Part shown: positions 45,274 through 58,000 of the stretch, one piece after another
How the letters are laid out: every line of letters starts with the position of its first letter
Numbering within the stretch: position 1 is the first letter of the stretch
Assembly: GCF_029873635.1 (NCBI RefSeq)
Contig: NC_080422.1
Coordinates: forward strand, 13,175,936 to 13,239,935
Direction: 5' to 3'
From: Malania oleifera
Taxonomy: Eukaryota; Streptophyta; Magnoliopsida; Santalales; Ximeniaceae
DNA length: 64,000 nucleotides
Position numbers and translations under genes: made by a program
Notes under the pieces: generated by a model
Databases searched by the model: none
Told to the model about the DNA's origin: nothing
The model's input: the letters and a program-made list of their open reading frames with translations, nothing else

Positions 45274-48200
45274 TGCAGAAATAAAAACTCTATAAAAAAG
45301 TCATAAATTTATGAAGCCCACCAAGGCTTGTTTTTGCCGGGCTGTTTCTTTTCATTCTTTTTTTTTTTTGAATGAAGAATGAGAGAGAGAGAGAGAGAAC
45401 TCACAACATTTTGAACAGATTTAACAATCAAGGATGTTGAAGATTCAGAACTTTCACCTGTGGCCTTTACAGCAACAAAAGAATGACTCAGTTTCCCTGC
45501 AGCATGAAAAAATAAATTAAATGAAAGTGACTGCTAAACACACCCTAGGATTATGCACGCACACACAGAAAATCAAAAGAAAAAATAGAAGAGAGCAAGA
45601 AGAACACAACAATTTATTTGGTTCCGCATTGTGCCTACATCCACAGAGCCTCTGCATTATCTCCACTATATCTTGAATGAAAACTGCCTTAGGGTTTCAA
45701 CCCTCGGCTACAAGTATGCATATGAGAGTGTTGGTGGGTATATGTGTGTTCGTGTGTTTGTGTATATATATAGCCACCATCATACAAGAGCATAATGACA
45801 CTACGCCCTAACTCAATACTGCACCATACAGTTTGAAACCTCCCACTTATTTCAAATTTCAAGTGGATAACCTTTTCAATATGAGCGGCAACTCAACATT
45901 GAATGATATAAAAACAACAATCTTTTGAGCTGATTTCAGCAATTAAGAAGCTTTTTGATTTGTTTTTCCCCCTTGTGTGCATGGCTTTTTTTTTCCATTT
46001 CCTAAAACATTCCTAACAAGCTCATTACGTCATCACTACTGTCATGCATAGGCTCTTATCAGCATGGTTCATGTACTTTCATAGTGACTTAATAACATTA
46101 AAGGGAACAACCTTTGAAACCCTGTGTAAATCAAAATCTATAATTCTTATATAACGGGATACTATTTGAAGAACTATTAAACCTAAAAGCTTAAGCAATT
46201 AGGTGGCAACCAAGTAATAGGTTTTATTGCCTAACATCCCCCCCACCTTGCGAGCGAGCTCACTGGCTTGAAAGTGTGCACAAAAGTCCGCCCACCACTT
46301 TATTATCTCATGCTGAAATTTATTTATAAGAATGGGGACCCAGAATTAGACAATCGATCCATAAGGTCAAAGTGAACCCTGAGATACCTACCATATTGAA
46401 AAAGCACCCAGTCTAAAAGTTCACACCATTTGTCAAGGAGACACTACTACTATATTGAAGAACCACCCAGATTAAGTTTAAGCCACTATCTGGGGGTCCA
46501 ATAATAGGTTTATACCTCGCAATTTGACAACCTTATTTCACTTTCAAAGTGACTAAGCCATTGAAGCTAATAATAATCCAAAAACAGGAGACACTGGGAT
46601 ACTAATTCTTTTACTCCTCATGTGAGAAATGGTTCAAAGATTTGGATGGGGATGCCTCCAGCTCTTTTTCTACTATTCTTTTTCTATCAGCTCTTGAAAA
46701 CCCCGAACCCTTCTTCCTTCCCATTGAATAATTTCATTTGAAAGTCAAAAATTCCTTTTGATATCAGGGCTTTCACGTCATCTATAGCTCTTTATAGGCT
46801 TTACACCAACAGTAAGTTGCATAGCAACAGAAGATTTTTTAAGGCTATCAGCCCAGATGTCTGTTTAATGTGTTTTAAGTTTAGTGCATCTCCTGACCAC
46901 TTGCTTCTTCATTGTCAGGTGCCTAAGAGGTTTTTGATGACTTTGGTGCTACCTTGAACAGTTTGTGCCTTCTTGTTGGTGCAGTACAAAGGTTTGGGAG
47001 GAGTAAGAAAGGGTTGGCCTTGTGGAGATGCACTGCCTTTGCCCTTTTCTGGACTATGAGGATTGAAAGGGATGCAAGGATTTCCAATGGCAAAACAACC
47101 CCCTTTCATCTTTTATGGGACAGTTGTTTTCTTGCTTCCTTTTGGGCTTACTCTTTTGGCTTTTCTTTTGGGGAGTCTCACTGTCTGATCTTCAGAATAT
47201 GTTTTTTTTTTTTTATTGTGGCTTTTATCACAGCCGTTGGATCGTCTCTAAATCCAACGGTTGTGTGGTGTCATATGTATGTTTGTAAGCCATGAGAAAA
47301 AGCGTGTATTGCTTGCCATTTTTGTACAAGGAGAGTTAGAGGGAACTTTCTCTCTAGGAAGAATTTTTCTTCACAGGATTGAAGTGAAGGCGTGTACAGG
47401 GGATCTGGGATCGGGGAGAGTCTGATCAGATCTTGTATTACTATCATTTCATAGTGGATTTTTCTCCAGGTGCACACGTAGGCAATCTTGCCAAACCACG
47501 TAAAATCTCTCGTCTACATTTTTTCTATGACTGTTCTTTGTGCTATTTACTTTGTTGATCAGACGATTAAAATCGCTGTGCGTCAACGGGATTGAAGGAG
47601 GGCCTTATTGTTTTTGTTTCCCGTCTTTAAGGAGGATATCTTATCCTTCCATCTGCGTATTTTTTGCTCCTTTCTTTTAATGAAATTATTTTTCTGTGTT
47701 AGAAAAAGAAAAAGAAAAAGCAAAGGGATAATAACTCAAGGAAACATATTTACATTCTGGTATTAGTTCAATGGAAAAATAAATTAATTAATAAATTAAA
47801 ACTTTCAGGTTGCATAAGTTCGCTGCAAAATTTTGCCAATCTGGAGCTTGTCAAGTGGAAAAAATTATGCTGAACAAGGATCATTAGAATGATAACTTTA
47901 TGTTATTAAAAAGCAAAAGTATACAGTGTACAACATTTGCTCATACAGGAAGTCCTTCCATCACATGCTAGGACACCTTTGACTTGCAAACACAAAGATC
48001 ACATACAGAACACCTACATTAACATGCACTCATTGTACGCCACATGCAAGACTAACCCATTAAATCAGTGAATATAACATTCACACCCCACTTCTCTCCA
48101 TGCATGCTCCAAAAACACGTGTGAACTTTGTGTGGTGTGCATATTATTGTCATGGGTGTGTATAAGTGTGGAACATGATGTGAACTTTTTATATGCAAGT

Positions 48201-49989
48201 CAAAGATGTCCTGACGGAGAGCAAAGACTTAAATTTCAGCGAGTTTTGGACGGTATTGATGGAAACTCAATCTCAAGTTCGTTTTTTATAAACTTTTGAC
48301 TGAAATTCAGATGTTTTTGGCAAATTTCAACTGAAATTTTGGAGTTCCGGTAAATTTTTGGTAAATTTCAACGAAAATTTCGAAATTTTGGTAAACCCTG
48401 CACTGTAGCTCAAATTTTGGTAGAAAAAATAGGAAAAGAAAAATGAGTTTCGAAGCCCTGAACTAAGCATACATCATCACTTCACCCTTGTTTTGAAGCC
48501 ATAATTATTGTTGTTGTTGTTGTTGCAATTGATTTTTGCTGAAGGTATATCCCAAACTTGAAGATATCTCTCAACGTTATTTATAGATATTGGTAATTGA
48601 TTATTAAACATTCAAATCACGGCATACGCACACTAACACTGCAGAACACACCCAAGACAATAATGAACACACCATTTCCAAGACTAACCCAGTTTGTATA
48701 TCTATCACCCACTACTTTTCTTCATGCATATATTTTCTACTAGAGCCTCCTCATGAGGCAGCAACAAGGTAGCAGAAAAATTGCTAGCCCATTAAGCATC
48801 CCAAGTGTAGGCACATTTTAATATTAATGAATTTATCACTATTGTTGAACGTACCTTGGGAAAGGGAAATGTATCTTGGAAAGATATATACATCTTCAAT
48901 AAATTAAGTCACTCGTACATGAAATTCACAAATTTTAAATATTAATTTCTTGTATGTACTTTGAACCTAGACATGTATCAATTTATTCCAAATACATTTT
49001 ATATTTATTAAGTTTGTATATTTCGAAGGGTAATGTGTGCTTGTAAATAGTCGCTTTCACATTGTCACTCTACATCATTCTCATTCCAACTCAATCATTC
49101 ACACAATCCAAGTCCTAGAGGTATTTCTTTTGTGGAGCTTTGGACTCTTCCGCTTGTGCAAAATCAATAGCCATACGATTCAATTAGGCTCTTGTATCCT
49201 AAGAAAAACAAGCTTAGAAGTGTTCAGCTCATAAGCTAAGCCTAAACTACAGAGGGCTTGAATATCCTTAAAGCCTCATTTCTGTGCCTCAGCATAGTTG
49301 GAATCATGTTTGTATCCCACTTGTTTTCCTATTTATTTTTATATTTAGACTAAATACCCTACAACAAGTTGTTTAATCTAGAGCAAGAGGAATAATCTAG
49401 AAAGAGAAATTTCCAGAGGAAGCGAGAGTCAGTGGAACCCCAACAAATTACTCAGCAAAAGTTGCCCAAAATTCCCTGGATTTTCAATTGGAATTTCAAG
49501 CCAAAATATTGAAGGAAAAAACATATAACTGCCATAATTTTCAAACTCTGCCCGAACAGTTTTCCATTTTCTCCCAAGCTTAACCCTTAGCCAACTAATC
49601 GCATAAATGGAACCCGTGTTGAAAAGCATACCCAGACACTGCACATAACTAACCCAAATTCCCATTGTTGCCAAATTTGTACGTGTGAGTGTGAATATCT
49701 TCTTAACTATTTCCCAAAAAATATAATATCACTGTGTTTAGGTTAGGCTTCAGCACAAAAACAAAATGTACAAATCTGGCAAGACAACAATTGACAAACC
49801 ACATTCAGGTTAAACCAGAGCATATGATGATGACAAGCTTCCCTAAAATTGCATCTCAAAAATACTCGGAAAATGACAAGGAGGGTTACCTGCAGGGAAG
49901 GATATAGGGTATTTCTGAGGAGTTCCAAAAAGGGTTTGTCGTCCATGGAACAGCAATGCCGGAGGCAATCTTGCAATCAACGAAGTCAT
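43857..49989 (-). CDS. CURVATURE THYLAKOID 1 family protein, CURT1D-like
   Basis: Six coding exons joined by eye at GT/AG sites: 49890-49989, 45405-45496, 44802-44888, 44295-44357, 44013-44050 and 43857-43912, giving 144 residues; every junction keeps phase. The protein starts MTSLIARLPPALLFHG, a chloroplast transit-like stretch. Residues 65-144 form the CURT1 (CAAD-type) domain: WDKSEDRFALFGFGFAAVV leading into membrane helix 1 (about 73-95), the loop AIDKLPLIPNALELVG, membrane helix 2 (about 104-124, ILFSSWFVYRYLLF), then KPDREELSQIINRY. CURT1 proteins oligomerise at grana margins and bend thylakoid membranes (family knowledge). WDKSEDR followed by GFGFAAVV and AIDKLPLIP is wording I associate with the D member, but assignment to D rather than A, B or C is inference. 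The first coding intron is 4.4 kb and holds an L1 relic and satellite-like DNA. The start is chosen because an in-frame Met further upstream falls in the 5' UTR intron. Confidence 0.88.
44358..44801 (-). other. CURT1 intron
   Basis: Intron between the WDKSEDR exon and the AIDKLPL exon, with donor GTAATT and acceptor CAATAG. No further feature seen. Confidence 0.8.
44889..45404 (-). other. CURT1 intron with microsatellites
   Basis: Donor GTGAGT, acceptor CTGAAACAG. It contains an (AAT)n run at 45231-45272 and a (GA)n run at about 45380-45398. A longer open frame covering the next exon only reads through its splice sites. Confidence 0.8.
45231..45272. repeat. (AAT)n microsatellite
   Basis: About 14 AAT units without interruption, in a CURT1 intron. 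Confidence 0.95.
46700..47720 (+). mobile_element. L1-type LINE relic, 3' end of ORF2
   Basis: Plus-strand reading near 46.98-47.18 kb gives FGRSKKGLALWRC, then FALFWTMRIERDARISNGK and PFHLLWDSCFLASFWA, the wording of the zinc-binding reverse-transcriptase end (zf-RVT) of plant L1 elements. Further 5', SLKVKNS and a broken HCQVPKR block fit the same domain. The sequence runs to an A-rich end (tagaaaaagaaaaagaaaaagc) near 47.70-47.72 kb. It is 5'-truncated, contains stops and frame changes, and lies in the CURT1 intron opposite to that gene. Confidence 0.6.
47969..48217. mobile_element. Possible MITE with about 22-bp terminal inverted repeats
   Basis: 'aggacacctttgacttgca' near 47971 is matched in reverse complement by 'tgcaagtcaaagatgtcct' near 48195, leaving about 250 bp between the outer ends. 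No convincing target duplication is seen, so this is a candidate only. Confidence 0.35.
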
Positions 49990-49995
49990 GCGTTC

Positions 49996-50230
49996 CTGAG
50001 TTTCACACGAGCAAAATAAAGAAAAGAAAAGAATGTTCGTTTCATGGGTTTGCTCTTCACAATTGAAAGAGCACAAAAACAGTGAAATGCATGAGAACAG
50101 ATATCGAATTTATTCGGGTGGGTGAAGGGTCTTTACCTCGCTAGAGACTGGAGAAAGTAGACAAGGAAGACGATGGTCCGAAAGAACCGTCTCAGTGTCT
50201 GTCTTTGTATGGGAAATGGGAGAGAAGGAA
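49996..50230 (-). other. CURT1 5' UTR exon and 5' UTR intron
   Basis: A donor GCGAG/GTAAAG at 50136/50137 and an acceptor CTCAG/GAACGC at 49995/49996 flank a 141-bp intron just before the start codon. The non-coding exon should run from 50137 to about 50230; the transcription start is not resolved. Confidence 0.55.
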
Positions 50231-50464
50231 GCGCAGGAGGGATGATAGTACGATACTTTAATTTTATTTATTCTCAATTTTATTTATTTATTTCTTATTT
50301 TTGGGGTTTCCCGCTGCCACAAAAATGTTATGACGTGACAAATTGTTAGGATAGAGTCTTGACAATTTTTAGAAAATAAAAAAATAATAATAAGTTTTGG
50401 GCGATATTTTTAAGGTCATTTACTAATAATTTTTTAAATTTTTTGTTTTGTGGAAGAAAAAACC
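50231..50464. other. CURT1 upstream region
   Basis: The CURT1 promoter should lie here, between the 5' UTR exon and the A+T-rich array. I could not single out a TATA box in such A+T-rich DNA. Confidence 0.35.
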
Positions 50465-53400
50465 TATGAAATGAAGATGAAAAATCATCTATTAATTTAA
50501 AATAATATTAAAAATTAAAAATCCTAATTTTTATTAATAATATTATTTTAACATAAATTAATATAACAATCATATGTTATAAATATAAATCAAAGGTTTT
50601 TGTTAATAAAAAATAATATTATATTATTTTTACTAAATAAAAATATTTAAATATTAATTAAAAGTAATGATTAACATAATAATTAATTAAGTTGTTAATT
50701 TAAAAATCATGCACTATAACCTATTAATTATTAATAAAATTTAATTAAATTCTAGAATAAATAAAAAGGACACTCTACAAATTGAAATTAATATTAAATA
50801 AATTAAAATTTTAATTAAGTCTTGTTTTTAACATAAATTAATGTGATAATCACGTGTTACAAATATACATTAGTACCAAGATTATTGTTAATTGATTAAA
50901 AAATATTTTATTATTTTAATTAATAAAAATTTAAATGTCGATTAAAATTTAATATAATTATCATTTAAATTTATAATTACAAAAATGTTAATATTTTTAT
51001 TCAAAATATATTTAAAAAAAGTGTATATATTATTTTACTAGTATTATGACATTTTAGTTATTATAAATCAATTATGGATTGAACAAAAATTATTTTATCA
51101 ATTTAAAGTAATATTGAATAACTTAAAAGTTTTGAATTTAATTTAGTAATATTATGTTTATCATAATTTAGTATGATAGTAATATGTTATAAATATACAT
51201 TAACAACAAAATTATTGTTAATTAAAAATGATGATTTTATATTAGTTTTAGTATAAAGATATTTAAATATTAATCATAAATAATAAAAATAATTATTAAT
51301 TAAAAAATATTAAAATTTATAATTTAAAATATGTTTAAAAATAATCATATAGTACCCTATAATGAAAGTAAATATTCAAACATTACTTATCTTAAACACA
51401 ATTTTTCACAAAATTACACTTCTAAATAAGTAAACACAATTTTTCAAAAAAAACACTTCTAAATAAGTGGTTCCAAACGATTCCTAAAGTAACTTTTTGG
51501 CCACTTATAAGTGGCATAGTTCATAAGCGAGGTCAATTTTATAATTATAAGAAAATTTATAGGCTATTTTATAATTTAAAAAATACATTAGAAGACAATC
51601 ATATATTCTTTTATTATGTATTATAATATATTGATTATTAAAAAAATATAATTTAAATTTGGAATGAAAACGAAGAATTGTCTATTAATTTAAATTAATA
51701 TTAAAAAATAAACATATTAATATATTTTTAATTAATATTTTTATTAATAATTATTTTTATTATTTATGATTAATATTTAAATATTTTTACATTAAAACTA
51801 ATAAAAAAATATGTTTGAAAATAATCATATAATACACTATAATGAAAGTAAATATTCAAACACTACTTATCTTAAATACAATTTTTCAAAAAAAAATACT
51901 TCTCAATAAGTGGTTCCAAACAATCTCTAAAGTAGCTTTTTACCCACTTATAAGTGTGACAGTTCATTAGCGAGGCCAATTTATAATTATAAGAAAATTT
52001 GTGGGCTATTTTTTAATTTTAAAAATACATTAGAAGACAATCATATATTCTTTCATTATGTATTATAACATATTAATTATTAAAAAAAATATAATTTAAT
52101 TTTAGAATGAAAACGAAGAACTGTCTATTAATTTAAATTAATATTTAAAAATAAACATATTAATTTAATTAATAATATTATTTTAACATAAATTAATATG
52201 ATAATCATAAGTTATGAATATAAATTAAGAACAAGATTATTATTAATTAGAAAATAATATTATATTACTTTTACTTAATAAAAATACTTAAAATATTAAT
52301 TAAAAAATAACAGTTAACATAATTATTAATTAATTTTTTTATTAAAAATTAATCATAGATTATTTTGCTATGCACTATGACTATAAATTATTAATAAAAT
52401 TTAATCAAATCTTGAAATGAATAAAAAGGACCATCTATAAATTTAAATTAATATTAAACGAAATAAAATTAGTTATTAATACTATTTTTAACAAAAACTA
52501 ATGTGATAATCATATGTTATAAATATACATTAATAATAAAATTATTGTTAATAAATAAATAATATTATATTATTTGAGTTAATATTTTTATAATTAAAAT
52601 TTTAAATAAAATTTATATTATTTTTATGATTAAAAATTTTAAATAATTTCATGAACTAAAATAATGTGATATTCATATTATTATTATTATTTTACTATGC
52701 AATATGACATATTAGTTATCATAATTCAATTCTAAATTGAAAATGAATTATTCGTTAATTTAATTTAACGTTAAATAAATTAATTTTAAATTTAATTAAA
52801 TGTACAATTTTTATCATTATTTAATATGATATAAATATGTCATATATATGCATTAATAACAAAATTATTGTTAATTAAAAATTATAATCTTATATTACTT
52901 TTTAATATAATATATTTAAATTTTAATTATAAATAATTAACTTGATTGTTAATAAATTTTTTTAATTTAAAATATTAATATTTGTAATTTAAATTATGTT
53001 TGAAAATAATCAAATAACACCCTATAATAAAAGTAAGCATCCAAATCCACTTATAATTTTCAATATTTTTCAGTTTAACACTTGTTATCAGTATTTATTA
53101 AATTCAACGCTTTTTTCTGAAAAACACTTTTACATATGTTGTTTCAATGACCCCTCAAAATTTGTAGATTTCTACTCTTTTGGTCCTCAAACAAAAGTCT
53201 AGTTGTCATGCCTAGCTCACAAATTGAAGTTGTAAAGGAAGAAGAAGATTATAGAATAAAGAAGAACCATGTCTTAATTTAAATTAATATGAAAAATTAA
53301 AAATACTAATTTAATTAATAATATTATTTTAACATAAATTAATATGATAATCATATGTTATAAATATAAATTAAGAATGTGATTATTGCTAATAAAAAAT

Positions 53401-53990
53401 GATATTATGTTATTTTTATTTAGAAAAAATATTTAAATATTAATTAAAAGTAATGGTTAACATAATTATTAATTAATAATTAACTATATATTATTTTACT
53501 ATGCATTATAACCTATTAATTATTAAATAAATTGAATTAAATTTTGAAATGAATAAAAAGAACCATAAATAGATTTAAATTAACATTAAATAAACTAAAA
53601 TTTTAATTTAGTTATTAATACTATTTGTAACATAAATTAAGGTGATAATCATGTATTATAAATATAATTTAGTAAAAAGATTCTTGTTAATTGATTAAAT
53701 ATATTACATTGTTTTAGTTAGTATAAAATATTTAAATTTTAATTAAAAATTAAAATAATTATAATTTAAATTTCTATTTATAAAAATATTAATATTTTTA
53801 TTCAAAATACATATAAAAATAACTATATACATTATTTTACCATGCATGATATACTAGTTATATCAATTATGAATTGAACAAAAATTATTTAGTAATCTAA
53901 ATTAACATTAAATAAATAAAAAATGTTGAATTTAATAGTAACATTGTTTTAATCATAATTTAATATGACAAAAGCATCAGCGAAAGTTTC
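50465..53990. repeat. Decayed A+T-rich higher-order tandem array
   Basis: A unit of about 1.15-1.2 kb begins near 50465, 52107 and 53256 with 'gaatgaaaacgaagaactgt' or variants, with a partial extra start near 51661. Each unit has three blocks of about 300 bp whose landmark is 'acataaattaatatgataat', at 50551/50831/51161, 52187/52491/52812 and 53332/53629/53953. The first- and second-block versions recur in the same order in all units. A fourth block, 'aaagtaaatattcaaac' to 'cttataagtgg', follows the third. No coding potential and no family I recognise. Confidence 0.7.
51361..52170. repeat. 480-bp direct duplication inside the array
   Basis: 'aatgaaagtaaatattcaaac' occurs at 51361 and 51841, and the following 300 bp match closely ('ttccaaac' to 'cattagaagacaatcatata' and on to 'aacgaagaa'). 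Confidence 0.85.
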
Positions 53991-55022
53991 CAGTCCACAA
54001 TTGGCATAAAAAAATTACCATATATTATTTAGACAACAGTGAGCATTGCTTCGGCTTTTGCTCAATGTGTAATTTTTCAGTCAGTCCTGTTAACAGAGGA
54101 AATAAGGAATTCTATTTCCAGTTAAAGGCAGCAATCGGCATGCATTTTTGAGGTAAGGTTTCTTCTTTATCAAACCCTATCCTCTTCATCATATTTTTTG
54201 AAATTCTCATTACCACATTTTGTGGGAGTGAAGGACTCACTTTCATCATCCTATTAACAAGTATCGAATTGGAACATGGTTTAACCCTATCTTTGGGAGA
54301 GGCCTTGAATTTGAATTTGTGTGAATTTAAACAAAATGTAATCCAAAATTGTATTAAGTTTTGTGAAAATCGACTCAAATCCAAATACAAGGCCTGGAAT
54401 CGATGCTCCCAAATGCAGCGTTTGGCTAGCAAGAAATAAGGACGTAATCTATGAAAGTACAATACCTCTGCACTTCAACAGCTGCATACCCTACACTTCC
54501 CTCATATTCCTTGGATGTAATATATAGAAATTATTTGAAATTTTCAAATAAAGCTTTCCAGATATCAGCATCACTACAGGCAAGAACAATAGATGGGACT
54601 CACTTCATTTCCTGATTCCATTTTTCTGCCAAGAGATCATTAAAAAATCTATGCCGGGATTCCACATCTCTAACAAATTCAAGAAGTATAACTAGTGCTA
54701 TCTTCATATATTTAAAATCTGCTTGAAACATCAAAATTCTGAACCCAGTGCATGAGAACAAAATTCCATTAACAGGGCAGTTGAGCTTTATAGAAAGGCA
54801 CTCTGAGCAAAATAAATGTTTCTTCTACTTTCTTCTCTACAGAAAACGTACATGACTTCAATTGTTGAACAAGCAAATAATAAAAAGTCTACAAGTGAAA
54901 AAAATGTATAGCTAAAATAACTAGCCCAGACAGAAGATAGGGAAGAAAATATAATGAAAAGAAATGAGTTTAGCAAATGCAGTAACTGATATTTTGTACT
55001 TCCAGCTGCACCTGGGGATTAT
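53991..55022. other. Downstream of the TOL gene, no gene seen
   Basis: Less A+T-rich than the array. Probably holds the TOL 3' UTR; no polyadenylation site assigned. Confidence 0.35.
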
Positions 55023-58000
55023 TTATTTGTTTTTTGATTTTGCCATGTTCACGAGGTCTCCAAATAGCTTGTCCTCTGGTTTTGAGGGCTTTCCAGTTGG
55101 CACATAAGATAAGGTAGATGGGGGATATGGAGAATTACCGGCAGCAGCATCTCCCACAGATAATCTGTACATACTATTGTCAAGAGGTGTGTTAGGACCA
55201 TAGCTCGGAACCTGGCTACTGTACATTGGCATAGGATACATGCTGTCCCCTTGCATTGGATGTGGGAACATGCCAATCATCTGGTTCCCTTGTAATAAGT
55301 GAGGATGCATCCCAAGGAGCTGGTTTCTCTGAATGGGCTGGTTATGAATCATGACTATCTGGCTGCCCTGAGCATACAGACCTGCAGCCTGGTCACTTCC
55401 CCCTTGATGAGGATGCGCACCATTGACTTGCATTTGTTGCGGGCCATGTGGAATTACCATCTGCGTATTGTCCATTGGTTGAGTTTCCCATGGTGGTAGT
55501 GGCAGTGCTCCATTGTCATGAGTGCCTGTTGAACATTCCAATAAACCATACTGCCTTAATTTGTATATCTCATGCCTTGTTACTTTAAATATTAGAGGTG
55601 TTTCTTCTGCACCTAATATTTTATGCCTATATTTATCCCCATATTGTTGCACTTAAATTTGTCCCCCTCACATTATTCTGGCTCCCCTCATCCACATCCT
55701 CTGAGAAAACAGCCGACTTCATAGAATTAATAGTGCCAATGATCACAATAATTATTAGATAATTTTTTTTTTTGGAAAAGCATATGATATTAGGGAAGCA
55801 AGGTTTTTTAGCCATTTGAAGTTCTGTATCACGGGCATGTTTAGTAAAAGAAAATTGTTACTTTAGCCTTCAAAATAATAAAGGGAAGACAAAAAGTAAA
55901 TAAATAAAGTGATTAATCAGAGAATCATGAACTATTATTGGACATGAGATAATTTAACCCATGTCATCCATTTGACCTTGGCAACAAGTTACCACCAAGA
56001 AAATACTTCTGTAAGGAGCAGGGAGTACTAGATTTTAGACAAAAGGATGAGATAGGCACAATGTGGGGATAAATATATTTACCAAAAAACACTAGGGCAC
56101 CCATGAAAGGATTGAAAAAGTTTTACCATAGTTAGTTTGTTGCTGCTGCTGATGTTGAAGTAAACCCATGTTTGAGGCAGCTCCATCTGGGTAACTTGTG
56201 AGCTGTGGGACCTGCAACATATTCTGTTGTGATTGTAGCATTGCAGGAAATGTTTTCCCAGCGGCATAGTCTGGCTGATCAAAAGAATTAGTTGTGACAT
56301 GATTGACATCGTTCTGGGACAACACATCGACTGAGAGCGCAAGGTGGTTCTGCTGTGATGGACTGCATGGTTGAGGCTCTCCCACAGGAACAAGAGCAAG
56401 GGAATTTTCTGCTTCAGGAGATAAGAAATCTTCACTGCTCAAAAGGTCCACATGGGAATTTACCTTTGTTGAAGAAGTTAATTGACTATCAGATGAAGGA
56501 GCAGGAAGCAAGAGCTCGAGGGGAGCTTCACTCACTGCATTTGTGTTTGATCTGGGCCTGAACCAAAAAAAAGAGCCCATGTTTTTAAAATGGCCAAAAT
56601 GTAGGTCTGTCAATAGATTGGATCATGACCAATTCGATGCCACAATCTAATAGAAAGCCTGAATTCCAGTAATCTGGTCGTGTTATATCAAATGTACAGG
56701 GCCTACAGGTCTTATAAAAAGAGATATAAATCTTATAGTAGTATATTTATCTTCTGCTTGGGAATGCTAAACTCCAATGCAGAGAAGTTTCGTAGTATAA
56801 ACTTTTGCACAATTTGAAGCTCACACAACCAAAACGTAGAACTCCAATCCAAAATTAACCAGTTTTAAATTACCAAACTCCATTTGACAAAAATTGTTTA
56901 AGACTTGGCAAGATTGATGGTGAATTGGAGAGATTAGTTGCATTTTAGGCTTACAAAGTTGAGAACTAGATTTGATTTTACTTAACCAAATACTCAAAAC
57001 CTCATACTGTTAAAGTTGGAAGGATTGAATCCAAACAGACAACAGCCCCCCAAAACTATACGACAACGAAATATGCCGATCCATACTAGGTTTGCTAATC
57101 AGAATCAGCCTTCTCATAGGCTTGCTCTTCTTCCTGTATTTTATAATGCTCCAGATTTGCACTTTTTGTACGGGCCACTGGATTACTCTCATGCCCTTTC
57201 TTTCCTCATCCTTTTTATTTATGAAATATCCATTGATCAATAACAATATAAAAAAATTATCATCGTCATCATCTTGTCAGACCTGATTTCAGATAAAGTT
57301 TTTATAGTTTTAAATTTGCAAATAGTCCACAAAAGGCCAATACTGACACTAGACAAAAGCATTCACTCTTCTCATCTCAACACACAACAAAATGCAATAA
57401 TATTTTAGCCCGACTCAGATACTGCAGCACAAATAAACACTTTTAAGTTCCATTACCTTTCATCAGGTTGCTTATTGTTATTCTCGGCCATCTCTCCAGG
57501 ATCTGAAACATCAATAAGTGCCTGATCAGATTTAGATTTCTCCATCTGATTGGAAGTACCAGAAGCAATGGCTTCGTGCTTGGCTAGTAGTCGTTGCAAA
57601 TCATCATTCAGTGCTAATCCTTGACAAAGCAATAATTCATCCCTGAAAATAAATGTATGAAAAAAAATTGGCATGATACAGTTTCGTTATGTCAAAAAGA
57701 AAAAATACAAATAAAAAAATAAGAATATCTCAAATCATGTATGAATATGATGTCACACTTTAAATTCTTAATGATCCCACTATCAAATGAAAGCAAGACC
57801 TACAAATATATGGTACAGGCATTAGCTAGTAAAGGACTGAAATGTAACTGCATAACCCCAGACATGCCGCTTAGGATTGTGTATGTGCTCAATGCATTGC
57901 CCCAGTTCTAAGAACAGTTGGAAAACAAATAATATCATGTTGTATTTAAGAGTAAGTGATTTCACAGAAAACATGTCAAAGTAGAATTTGCAATTCCTTC

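Larger units (their letters stand above)
45497..49889 (-). other. First coding intron of CURT1 (4.4 kb)
   Basis: Donor GTAACC, acceptor CTGCAG. It holds the L1-type LINE relic at about 46.7-47.7 kb, a possible MITE at 47.97-48.22 kb and a degenerate repeat rich in GAAATTT at 48.23-48.43 kb. The remaining DNA shows no gene. Confidence 0.75.

Noticed and set aside
46954-47295. A 113-residue open frame as a host gene
   Set aside because: Its wording is that of the end of plant L1 ORF2, the upstream part is broken, and an A-rich end follows.
49890-50076. A longer CURT1 start beginning MCSFNCEEQ
   Set aside because: That stretch lies in the 5' UTR intron bounded by GTAAAG and CTCAG; the MTSLIARLPPA start gives a proper transit-like N-terminus.
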